A stretch of DNA of 5,368 bases. It comes from Trueperaceae bacterium. Its GTDB lineage: Bacteria > Deinococcota > Deinococci > Deinococcales > Trueperaceae. The stretch lies in contig JAGXHO010000023.1 of NCBI GenBank assembly GCA_024636105.1, positions 1 to 5,368 on the forward strand. The letters are read 5' to 3'. Below are positions 1 to 5,368 of this stretch, piece by piece (positions within the stretch are counted from its first letter, which is position 1; each line of letters opens with the position of its first letter). The notes beneath the pieces are model-generated. The model made no database searches and was not told the DNA's origin. It worked only from the letters and a program-made list of their open reading frames with translations. Position numbers and translations under genes: made by a program.

Positions 1-17
1 GGGCATGGAGGCCTCCC
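1..17 (-). other. Ribosome binding site and first codons of a leftward gene (edge)
   Basis: On the minus strand GGGAGG (positions 17 to 12) is followed after 5 nt by ATG (6 to 4) and one further codon, CCC, before the window ends. Spacing and sequence are good for a Shine-Dalgarno site. A promoter-like pair lies just upstream (58 to 30), which would give a leader of roughly 20 nt. Only Met-Pro of the product would be visible, so nothing can be said about its function. The site could be chance, because GGAGGCCTCC is itself a palindrome. Confidence 0.4.
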
Positions 18-22
18 ATTTC

Positions 23-71
23 CATGTCAACCGTACACACACCGATATTCCGTGTCAATAGCGTTTACATG
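23..71. promoter_or_regulatory. Extended dyad, candidate operator over the leftward promoter
   Basis: Bases pair symmetrically around position 47. CATGT (23-27) mirrors ACATG (67-71), AAC (29-31) mirrors GTT (63-65), TA (34-35) mirrors TA (59-60), and the core ACACCGATATTCCGTGT (39-55) is an imperfect palindrome. In total 16 of 24 base positions are complementary, against about 6 expected. The core fills most of the -35/-10 spacer. Related words fitting RTGTMAAY occur at 24-31 (+), 52-59 (+) and 63-70 (-). This looks like a multi-half-site binding region for a dimeric regulator. The regulator is unknown. Confidence 0.4.
30..58 (-). promoter_or_regulatory. Candidate sigma70-type promoter reading leftward
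   Basis: The minus strand carries a perfect -35 box TTGACA (58 to 53), a 17-nt spacer, and TACGGT (35 to 30) as a -10 box. The -10 keeps the first T, the A at position 2 and the final T of TATAAT. It lies in a stretch of about 50% GC, in strong contrast to the rest of the window. It would drive the leftward gene whose start is at 6-4. A second TTGACA (30 to 25) has no matching -10 at normal spacing. The -10 is only a 3/6 match, so confidence is moderate. Confidence 0.45.
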
Positions 72-87
72 ATTCTTGGCGCCCGGG

Positions 88-1389
88 TCAGTCCCCCGCC
101 GGCTCCTCGGTTGCGATCGCGACCGCCGCCCCCCGTCGCCGCGCCGCAGCGACGCCCACGTACGCCCCGGCAGCGACGGCCGTCGCGACGCCGGCGAGGG
201 CCATCGCGAACGATGGACCGGCCGTGCTCGCGACCACGCCCAGCACGCTCGAACCGAGCGCGATCCCACCGAAGAACACCAACGAGTGGATGCTCAGGAC
301 GATCGAGCGCCGCTCGCTCGGCACCGCCTGGTTGAGCAGCGCGTCGTGCGGCGCGTTCTGCGCCGCGATCGCGACGAAGGCCAGCCCAAGGCCGACCGCC
401 ACGCCGAGCCCGCCCGCCTGCGCCGCGAGCAGGAGCATCGCTGCCGCCTTGAGCAGCTGGGTGGCGGCCGCGAGGGCGACCGGTCCACCCGGGAAGCGCT
501 CGCCGTAGCGCATCACGGCCAAGCTCCCGAGCAGGCCGGAGGCGCCGAGCACGAAGCCGAGGGCGCCGTACACGCCGCTCCTGGCTGGGTCCGCGCCGAA
601 GGTGAGGCTGGCGATCGGCTGCCAGAAGGTCTCCACGGCCGTCAGCGACCACCCCATGGCGCCCCCCGCGAGCAGCAGCCACGGCAGCGTCGGAAGCCGA
701 CGCACCAACCGGAACCCGTCGCGCACGATGGCGGGCGTCTGGAAGGCGGCCGCCCATCGCGCGCGCCCTTCGAACTCGGGCTCGACGACCAGGAGCACGG
801 TCAACCCCGCGACCACGAGCCGCAGGAGCAGCCCCGCCGCGAGCGCCACGCCGAAGCCGGCGAGCGGCCACGGCAGGTCGGCGCCCGCGAAAAGGGCCGG
901 TAGCGCACCGCCGAGCGCCGCACCCGCGAGCATCGCCGCGGTCTGCACCACCCCGATGGTGGCGAGGTGGTGCTGCAGGTCGACCCCGGCGCCGGTGCCC
1001 GTGAGCCGATCGACGTACCACGCCTCCAGGGCACCGCTGTGCAGCGCGCTTCCGATTCCCTGGAAGACCGCGTACACGAGGAGCATCGCCGGGCCACCGA
1101 CGAACAGCAGCGCCACGAACGAGACGAAGGTCGCCAGCTGCGATGCCAATGCGATCGGCTTGCGACCGATGGCGTCAGCGAGGCCGCCGGTCGGCACCTC
1201 GAGCAGGACGACGAACACGGCCCGGAGGGCGAAGGCGAAGCCGATCGCGGCGAGGTCGAAGCCACGGTCGGTCAGGTGCAGCACGAGCACCGGCAGCGGC
1301 AGCCAGATGGCGAACTCCTGCAGCGCCACCAGAACCGAGTAGCGCCGCGTCACGCCGCGCTCGTGCCCCAGCGCGAAGGCGTCACCCAC
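88..1389 (-). CDS. Major facilitator superfamily transporter
   Basis: This is an integral inner-membrane secondary transporter; its substrate cannot be told from sequence. The protein is almost entirely hydrophobic segments, and its length (433 aa from this start) suits a 12-helix MFS protein. The first helix is at about residues 17-38. It is followed by EVPTG (64-68) and the classic MFS motif A between helices 2 and 3, GGLADAIGRK (68-77). SGALEAWYVD (118-127) is typical of helix 4 in one broad branch of the family. A second-half SERRS loop precedes helix 11. The N- and C-terminal halves are separated by a basic segment near EFEGRARW. The start is uncertain. GTG at 1389 has AGGTG 5 nt upstream and is chosen for that. 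GTG at 1443 gives 451 aa but has no visible ribosome binding site, and GTG at 1353 gives 421 aa, starting four residues before the first helix. It is transcribed divergently from the phosphate-carrier gene. It ends in a hydrophilic tail with stop TGA at 90-88, and no terminator is visible after it. Confidence 0.9.
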   Translation of the reverse strand: MGDAFALGHERGVTRRYSVLVALQEFAIWLPLPVLVLHLTDRGFDLAAIGFAFALRAVFVVLLEVPTGGLADAIGRKPIALASQLATFVSFVALLFVGGPAMLLVYAVFQGIGSALHSGALEAWYVDRLTGTGAGVDLQHHLATIGVVQTAAMLAGAALGGALPALFAGADLPWPLAGFGVALAAGLLLRLVVAGLTVLLVVEPEFEGRARWAAAFQTPAIVRDGFRLVRRLPTLPWLLLAGGAMGWSLTAVETFWQPIASLTFGADPARSGVYGALGFVLGASGLLGSLAVMRYGERFPGGPVALAAATQLLKAAAMLLLAAQAGGLGVAVGLGLAFVAIAAQNAPHDALLNQAVPSERRSIVLSIHSLVFFGGIALGSSVLGVVASTAGPSFAMALAGVATAVAAGAYVGVAAARRRGAAVAIATEEPAGD

Positions 1390-1496
1390 CGCGGCACCTG
1401 CCAACGCGATACCCGCGCGCACCGTGCCCAGCGTCGGTCGCACGAGCGACGCCGCGGGCGCCGGAGCTGCCGGGTACCGGACGGTTCATGCGGCGC

Positions 1497-1526
1497 AGTA
1501 TCCCCCGTGCGCACCACGCTTGTGAA
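1497..1526 (-). promoter_or_regulatory. Candidate promoter of the MFS transporter gene
   Basis: On the minus strand TTCACA (1526 to 1521, 5/6 match to TTGACA) is followed after 18 nt by GATACT (1502 to 1497, 4/6 match to TATAAT, keeping A2 and T6). The predicted start of transcription would be near 1490, about 50-100 nt before the candidate start codons of the transporter. It is the best hexamer pair I see in the divergent spacer. The spacer length is at the long end of normal and no regulator site is evident. Confidence 0.35.
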
Positions 1527-1545
1527 GCCTTCCGGACGAACGGAG

Positions 1546-1599
1546 CGATCGCCCCGTGGGAGCGGCGCGCCCGGGCGATCGGCGCCCCGCCCGGGGCGC
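1546..1599 (+). repeat. Two adjacent inverted repeats in the phosphate-carrier leader
   Basis: CGATCGCCC (1546-1554) and GGGCGATCG (1573-1581) are perfect 9-bp inverted arms with an 18-nt gap. Immediately after them, GCGCCCC (1582-1588), loop GCCC and GGGGCGC (1593-1599) form a perfect 7-bp hairpin. Both lie 63-116 nt upstream of the GTG at 1662, probably in the mRNA leader. No T-run follows, so they do not look like an intrinsic terminator. High GC makes chance hairpins common, so a regulatory role is only a possibility. Confidence 0.3.
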
Positions 1600-1650
1600 A
1601 TGCCCCCCCGGACGCCCCCTCGAGGATGCGACCCTGGAGGAACGCTCGCG

Positions 1651-1657
1651 AGGAGGT
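1651..1657 (+). promoter_or_regulatory. Strong ribosome binding site fixing the phosphate-carrier start
   Basis: AGGAGGT lies 4 nt before GTG at 1662. The reading frame is open much further upstream, to beyond 1143, but this site and the start of hydrophobic, family-like sequence right after it mark 1662 as the true start. Confidence 0.85.
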
Positions 1658-1661
1658 ACTC

Positions 1662-3254
1662 GTGGCGATCGACCTGATCGGTGGCGTCGGCGTCTTCCTG
1701 CTCGGCATGCTGCTCCTCACCGAGGGGCTCAAGGCGATGGCGGGGAGCGCCTTGCGCCGTGGTCTCGCGCGCTTCACGCGTGGCAGGCTCGCGGCCGTGG
1801 CGACGGGCGCGGTCGCGACCGCGGTGATCCAATCGTCGAGCGCGACCACGATGACCACGATCGGACTGGTCGCCGCCGGCTTGTTGCCCATGGTCAGCGC
1901 CATCGGCGTGATCCTGGGCGCCAACCTGGGCACTACGTCCACGGCCTGGATCGTCGCCTATTTCGGGTTGAAGCTCGACGTGTCGTCGGTGGCGATGCTC
2001 GCCGTCGCAGCCGGTGCGCTCCTGCGCTTGCTCGGCCGCGGGCGCTTCTCGGCGGCCGGTCTGCCGCTTGCCGGCTTCGGGCTGCTCTTCGTGGGCATCG
2101 GCCTGATGCAGGCGGCGATGGCCGACCTGGCCGACGGCTTCACGATCCCAGCGGCCAGCACCGACCACCTCGGCGGGATGCTGTTGCTCGTGGCGATCGG
2201 TGCGGCGATGACCTTGATCATGCAGTCCTCGAGCGCCGCCGTCGCCACCACCCTCACGGCGCTCGCCGCTGGCGCGATCGGGCTCGAGCAGGCGGCCGCG
2301 CTGGTGATCGGTCAGAACCTCGGCACCACCCCGAAGGCGCTGCTCGCGTCGCTCGGGGCGAGCGCTGCCGCGCGCCGCACGGCGGTCGCGCACGTGGTGT
2401 TCAACGGGCTCACGGGTGCGGTGGCGCTCGCTCTGCTCGCGGCGCTCGCGCGCTTCGGCCTCGACCCGGATGGGACCCTGGATCGGTTCGACCCGGCGCT
2501 GGTGATCGCCGCCTTCCACACGCTGTTCAACGTGGTGGGCGTGGCGCTGTTGCTGCCCTGGCTGCCGACGTTCGCGGCCCTGGTGACGCGGCTGGTGCCG
2601 GACCGCGGACCGCCGCTGACCCGCCACCTCGGGTATGCGTCGGTCGACGAACCCGCCCTCGCGGTGCAGGCGGCGCGTACGACCCTGCTCGGCATCGCAG
2701 CCGAACTCGGCGACGGCGCTCGTGCCCTCGCCACCCGCGTCGGCACCGCGCGCGCGACGGCCGAGGCCCGCGCTCGGTTGAGCCACGCCGGCCAGGCGCT
2801 CGAGGAGACGCTCGAGTTCCTCGCGAAGGTGCGCACGGGCGACGGCGACCCGGCCGACCGGCGCCGGCACGTCTCGGTGCTGCACGCGCTCGACCATCTC
2901 CACCGGGCCGCCAAGCGCTTGGAGCCCTCCGCCGCGCTGGCGCGCTTCGCCCACGTCCCCGAAGTCCGCCCGGTGCGCGAGGCGCTCGACGCTTCGGTGG
3001 CGGCGATGGTCGCGTGGTGCCCGGTGCTGGCGCCCGAGGCACCGGCAGACGCCATCCTGGAGCGCTTCCAGGTGATCCCGGGGTTGCGCCGACGCACCCG
3101 CGGGCAGGTCCTGCGGCGCGTCGCCGAGGGGACGGCGGCCGCCGACGACGCCGAGGAGACGCTCGAGGCGCTGACGTGGGCGCAGGCCATCGCCCACAAC
3201 TTCGAGCGGGCGGTGCACCACCTGAGGGAACCGGCGCCGGGCGACGAGTCCTGA
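1662..3254 (+). CDS. Na/Pi cotransporter family protein with PhoU-like C-terminal domain
   Basis: This is a membrane phosphate carrier of the Na_Pi_cotrans family. Characterised relatives include animal NaPi-II, Vibrio NptA and E. coli YjbB; YjbB has been linked to phosphate export. The 530-aa length and architecture match YjbB. Residues 1-310 are membrane-embedded and contain the family's two inverted repeats, each with a QSSS signature and a following Asn-Leu-Gly-Thr-Thr element: QSSSAT at 57-62 with GANLGTT at 86-92, and QSSSAA at 188-193 with GQNLGTT at 217-223. FNGLT (247-251) and FHTLFN (285-290) are further conserved-looking helix motifs. From about residue 330 to 525 the protein is hydrophilic, charged and helical, consistent with a cytosolic PhoU-like domain. 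GTG start with AGGAGGT 4 nt upstream. Direction (import or export) and the coupling ion are not decidable from sequence. It is followed by a DinB gene after 72 nt, possibly on the same transcript, and is divergent from the MFS gene. Confidence 0.92.
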   Translation: MAIDLIGGVGVFLLGMLLLTEGLKAMAGSALRRGLARFTRGRLAAVATGAVATAVIQSSSATTMTTIGLVAAGLLPMVSAIGVILGANLGTTSTAWIVAYFGLKLDVSSVAMLAVAAGALLRLLGRGRFSAAGLPLAGFGLLFVGIGLMQAAMADLADGFTIPAASTDHLGGMLLLVAIGAAMTLIMQSSSAAVATTLTALAAGAIGLEQAAALVIGQNLGTTPKALLASLGASAAARRTAVAHVVFNGLTGAVALALLAALARFGLDPDGTLDRFDPALVIAAFHTLFNVVGVALLLPWLPTFAALVTRLVPDRGPPLTRHLGYASVDEPALAVQAARTTLLGIAAELGDGARALATRVGTARATAEARARLSHAGQALEETLEFLAKVRTGDGDPADRRRHVSVLHALDHLHRAAKRLEPSAALARFAHVPEVRPVREALDASVAAMVAWCPVLAPEAPADAILERFQVIPGLRRRTRGQVLRRVAEGTAAADDAEETLEALTWAQAIAHNFERAVHHLREPAPGDES

Positions 3255-3312
3255 GTTCGATCGGCGCGCCGCGTCGACGCGCACCGCTTCGCGATGCGCG
3301 AGGATGCGGGGG

Positions 3313-3318
3313 AGGAGG
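3313..3318 (+). promoter_or_regulatory. Ribosome binding site fixing the DinB-family start
   Basis: AGGAGG lies 9 nt before ATG at 3328. An in-frame ATG at 3304 lies upstream of this site and has no comparable signal, so the 3328 start is preferred. Confidence 0.7.
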
Positions 3319-3327
3319 TCGAACCGG

Positions 3328-3879
3328 ATGCATGAGCCGACCCCGAACGCGCTCGCCGAGTTCCGCGCCGCCCTGAAACGGCAGTACCGCGCCGCCCTCG
3401 CCATGCTCCGCGACGCCGTCGAGCGCTGCCCCGACGCCGTCTGGGGCGACCCCACGCCGACGAACGCCTTCTGGCAGGTCGCCTACCACACGCTCTACTT
3501 CACCCACCTGTACCTCCAGCCCGACGCGGCGAGCTTCCGACCGTGGCCCGGGCATCGGTCCGACGTGCAGCACGAGGACGGCATCGCCGGACCGGCGGAC
3601 CCCACGAGCTCGCTTCCCCTGGTCCCGAGCCCGTACACCAAGGACCAGGTGCTCGCCTACCTCGACCACGTCCACGCCAGCGTCGACGGCGTGGACGCGC
3701 TCGACCTCGCCGCCGCGACCAGCGGGTTCTCGTGGTACGCGATGGGCAAGCTCGAGCATCAGCTCGTCAACCTGCGCCACGTCCAGCACCACGTCGGCCA
3801 GCTCGCGGACCGCGTGCGCGCGGCGACCGGCGAGGGCGTGCGCTGGGTGAGCCCGAAGGCATCGGATTCCGGTGCCTGA
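3328..3879 (+). CDS. DinB-fold (DinB_2-like) putative metal-dependent protein
   Basis: This is a cytoplasmic 183-aa protein of the DinB/YfiT-like four-helix-bundle superfamily. Members commonly bind a divalent metal through three histidines, and many act as thiol-dependent transferases or hydrolases; most remain uncharacterised. Visible features are an N-terminal helix (about 8-33), a second helix with the first expected ligand at His54 in VAYHTLYFTHLYL, a Pro-rich central loop (65-102), and a late helix NLRHVQHHVGQL (148-159). His151 and His155 there have the HxxxH spacing expected of the other two ligands, with His154 an alternative. The order H...HxxxH and the length fit the family. There is no signal peptide or membrane segment. 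The stop codon lies inside the start region of the metallophosphoesterase gene (8-nt overlap), so the two are probably translated together. The substrate is unknown. Family assignment is fairly firm; any reaction is inference. Confidence 0.82.
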   Translation: MHEPTPNALAEFRAALKRQYRAALAMLRDAVERCPDAVWGDPTPTNAFWQVAYHTLYFTHLYLQPDAASFRPWPGHRSDVQHEDGIAGPADPTSSLPLVPSPYTKDQVLAYLDHVHASVDGVDALDLAAATSGFSWYAMGKLEHQLVNLRHVQHHVGQLADRVRAATGEGVRWVSPKASDSGA

Positions 3880-4927
3880 GGGTCCGTCGGCTCGTCGCCA
3901 ACGGCTCGGTCGCGCGCGAGGGCGGGTCGGCCGTCGCCTCGCGGCCGCGCTCGTGTTCCTCGCGCTCGCCGCAGCCGCGTCCGCGCAGGGCGTCTTGGAC
4001 CCGCCCCGCGCCGACCTCCGCGTCGTCGTCCTCGGCGACCTGAACGGTCCGTACGGCGCCACCGAGTACGCCGCCGCGGTGCACCGGACGGTGGCCACGA
4101 TCGTCGACGTCTGGCGCCCCGACCTGGTGCTGCTGCCCGGCGACCTGGTGGCCGGTCAGTCGAGCGCCCTCCCGGACGACCGGTTCGCCGAGATGTGGGC
4201 GGCGTTCGACGCCGCGGTCGCGGCGCCGCTGCGGGCGGCGGGCATCCCGTACGCGGCGGCCTTGGGCAACCACGACGCGTCGAAGCTGCTCGATGCGGAC
4301 GGCGCGTTCGCCTTCGCGCGGGAGCGGGACGCGGCCGCGGCGTACTGGAGCGCCCCCCACCACGGCGTCGGCCTCGACGTCGTGGCCGATGCCGACGCCC
4401 CGTTCGCCTGGTCGTTCCGCCTCGGCCCCCTGTTCGTCGCGGTCGTGGACGCCTCGGGACCGGCGCTGAACGAGGGCGAACGCGCGGCGCTGGCGGCCGC
4501 GCTCGACGCACCCGCCGCGCGTTCGGCCGCGCTTCGCTGGGTCACCGGCCACCTGCCGCTCCTCGGCGTCGCCGAGGGGCGCGATCGCGACGGCGAGGTG
4601 GTGTGGCGCGCCGCAGACCTGCGCGACCTGATGGTCGCCGGCGGCGTCGACACGTACCTCAGCGGGCACCAGGGGGCGTTCTACGCCGCCGCGTGGGGCG
4701 ACCTCGAGCTGCTGTTCGCGCCCGGGGCGGTCGGCGGCCGCGCGCTGCGCGGCACCGGCCTGACTCCGCGCGCCGGAGTCCTGGTCGTGGACGTGGCGCT
4801 CACCCCGATCGACGTGGCGGTGCAGGCGTTCGATCCGGCGACGCTCGCGCCTTACCCCGAGGACGCCGTCCCTCCGCGCCTATCGGCGTTCGGCGCCGAG
4901 TTGGAGCGCTCACCCCGCGTGCGGTGA
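3872..4927 (+). CDS. Exported metallophosphoesterase with atypical metal site
   Basis: This is a calcineurin-like phosphoesterase (Metallophos fold), predicted to hydrolyse a phosphate mono- or diester outside the cytoplasm. The N-terminus has an Arg-rich region (8-22), a hydrophobic core LAAALVFLALAAAA (23-36) and ASA before Gln39, a good signal peptidase I site. Motifs occur in family order: GDLNG (55-59), PGDLV (89-93), GNHD (132-135), TGHLP (225-229) and SGHQG (264-268). Likely ligands are Asp56, Asp91, Asn133, His227 and His266, with His134 as catalytic acid. The usual motif I histidine is Asn58, and the final histidine of GHxH is Gly268. Only one start is possible: a stop in this frame at 3848 leaves GTG 3872 as the sole candidate. 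It overlaps the DinB gene by 8 nt and has a weak ribosome binding site, which suggests translational coupling. It is 351 aa and complete. Substrate unknown; proximity to a phosphate carrier hints at phosphate scavenging, but this is inference. Confidence 0.88.
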   Translation: MPEGPSARRQRLGRARGRVGRRLAAALVFLALAAAASAQGVLDPPRADLRVVVLGDLNGPYGATEYAAAVHRTVATIVDVWRPDLVLLPGDLVAGQSSALPDDRFAEMWAAFDAAVAAPLRAAGIPYAAALGNHDASKLLDADGAFAFARERDAAAAYWSAPHHGVGLDVVADADAPFAWSFRLGPLFVAVVDASGPALNEGERAALAAALDAPAARSAALRWVTGHLPLLGVAEGRDRDGEVVWRAADLRDLMVAGGVDTYLSGHQGAFYAAAWGDLELLFAPGAVGGRALRGTGLTPRAGVLVVDVALTPIDVAVQAFDPATLAPYPEDAVPPRLSAFGAELERSPRVR

Positions 4928-4975
4928 CGGAACCCCGGCCGAGCGCGTGCGCGAGGCGCCGCCCAACGCATCGGT

Positions 4976-5368
4976 TCAGTCATCGTGGTCGTCGTCCTCC
5001 TCGTCCTCGTGGTCGTCGTCGTGCTCGTCTTCGTGATCTTCGTCGTGGTCGTCGTCGTCGTACCCGCCCGAGCCGTGGCAGCTGCTGCAGGTGGCGTCGC
5101 CGATGGGGCGGTGGTCCTCCGGCGGCGTCTGGATCGGGCCCCCGGATTCGTCACCCGGCGTGCCGGCGTGGCAGCTGCTGCAGACCGCGGTCCCGATCCG
5201 GCGGTGACCGGGTGGTCTTCGGGCTGACGGGCGGGGTCGTAGGCGGCACAGAAAACGTCGAACAGCGGGTGGCCGACGTCCATGATCTCGCAGGAGGACT
5301 CGATCGGGACCTGGGCACCCTCGATGCCCTGGCGTCGCAGGTAGTCGACGAGGGTCTCGGTCCCGAAC
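4976..5368 (-). CDS. Partial, frame-broken protein with two CSSCH heme-type motifs and Asp/Glu/His tail
   Basis: The gene enters from the right edge, so its N-terminus, and any export signal, are outside the window. From 5367 to about 5206 one frame reads a folded-looking segment that includes IESSCEIMDVGHPLFDVF and ends near PEDHPV. From about 5203 to the TGA at 4978-4976 the sensible sequence is in the next frame: IGTAVCSSCHAG (5197-5162), then PEDHRPIGDATCSSCH (5122-5075), then a 27-residue tail of only Asp, Glu and His. The second frame has no ATG, GTG or TTG before its motifs, so it needs the first frame. A single missing base between about 5208 and 5195 joins them. CXXCH motifs usually bind c-type heme covalently in the periplasm, so a small multiheme or doubled-CXXCH electron-transfer protein is the best guess; a zinc- or other metal-binding protein is possible. 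The family of the upstream part is not recognised. ATG at 5283 could be a start, but the frame stays open and coding-like beyond it. It is convergent with the metallophosphoesterase gene. Confidence 0.65.
   Translation of the reverse strand, partial: VRDRDPRRLPATPGHRGCPGPDRVLLRDHGRRPPAVRRFLCRLRPRPSARRPPGHRRIGTAVCSSCHAGTPGDESGGPIQTPPEDHRPIGDATCSSCHGSGGYDDDDHDEDHEDEHDDDHEDEEDDDHDD
5074..5183 (-). repeat. 17-bp direct repeat encoding the duplicated CSSCH module
   Basis: The 17-bp word CGTGGCAGCTGCTGCAG (plus-strand reading) occurs identically at 5074-5090 and 5167-5183, exactly 93 bp (31 codons) apart. Each copy encodes CSSCH in the same minus-strand frame. In the protein a PEDH element precedes each copy, about 12-14 residues upstream. 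The whole codon multiple between copies suggests an internal tandem duplication of a module of about 30 residues. A repeat like this could also mislead assembly or promote recombination. Confidence 0.7.

Noticed and set aside
1520..1548. TTGTGA as a -35 box for the phosphate-carrier gene
   Set aside because: No acceptable -10 hexamer follows at 16-18 nt, and the same bases fit better as the -35 box of the minus-strand promoter.
1143..1661. Long N-terminal extension of the phosphate carrier
   Set aside because: The added residues are Arg/Ala/Pro-rich and overlap the MFS gene on the other strand. A strong AGGAGGT site and the start of membrane sequence place the start at 1662.
3287..3303. Hairpin CTTCGCG-ATG-CGCGAGG as a terminator between the carrier and DinB genes
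   Set aside because: It is a short stem with one G-T pair and no T-run. It is more likely incidental, so read-through is assumed.
1350..3455. A 701-codon minus-strand open frame opposite the phosphate carrier
   Set aside because: Its translation is Arg/His/Glu-rich low-complexity sequence with no domain signature and it lies opposite a clear family member. Long antisense frames are expected at this GC content.
2527..4098. A 523-codon minus-strand open frame spanning two plus-strand genes
   Set aside because: Composition is Arg/Pro/Ala repeats, there are no motifs, and it is antisense to the carrier, DinB and phosphoesterase genes.
4928..4975. Bidirectional terminator between the convergent genes
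   Set aside because: The spacer holds GC-rich partial palindromes but no stable stem followed by T-runs on either strand.
4979..5059. GTC/GTG trinucleotide run as a microsatellite or CRISPR-like array
   Set aside because: It is explained by the Asp/Glu/His codons of the minus-strand tail. There are no spacers and no fixed repeat unit at DNA level.
4985..5227. Plus-strand frame encoding a poly-Val membrane-like peptide
   Set aside because: It is the complement of the Asp/His codons of the CSSCH gene tail (GAC and CAC read as GTC and GTG). The apparent hydrophobic helix is an artefact.

Overview
The window is very GC-rich (roughly 70% or more by eye) and densely packed. It has GTG starts next to AGGAGG-type ribosome binding sites and Ala/Arg/Gly-rich proteins. 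This fits a high-GC free-living bacterium. A Deinococcota lineage such as the Trueperales, or a high-GC actinobacterium, would be compatible, but nothing here fixes the taxon and I treat it as open.

Layout, left to right. Positions 1-80 are an island of about 50% GC. It holds a candidate leftward promoter, an extended dyad centred on position 47, and a ribosome binding site plus ATG of a leftward gene that lies almost wholly outside the window. Positions 88-1389 (minus strand) encode a 12-TM-type major facilitator superfamily transporter. A divergent spacer of about 270 bp follows, with a plausible minus-strand promoter for the transporter and two adjacent inverted repeats in the leader of the next gene. 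Positions 1662-3254 (plus) encode a Na/Pi-cotransporter-family protein with a cytosolic PhoU-like tail, of the E. coli YjbB type. After a 72-nt gap comes a DinB-fold protein (3328-3879), which overlaps by 8 nt an exported metallophosphoesterase (3872-4927). Running the opposite way from the right edge (4976-5368, minus) is the 3' part of a gene with two CSSCH c-type-heme motifs and a tail made only of Asp, Glu and His. Its reading frame appears broken by a one-base indel near 5196-5208.

The three plus-strand genes could form one transcript: they share strand, have short or overlapping junctions, and show no poly-T terminator between them. A phosphate membrane carrier beside a secreted phosphoesterase suggests phosphate handling, but this is inference from neighbourhood and the DinB protein does not obviously fit. 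The most notable items are the symmetric operator-like region at the left edge, the frame-broken multiheme-like gene with histidines on a 4-residue period in its acidic tail, and the metallophosphoesterase that lacks both histidines normally expected at metal site 1. I did not find a clear new multi-gene system.
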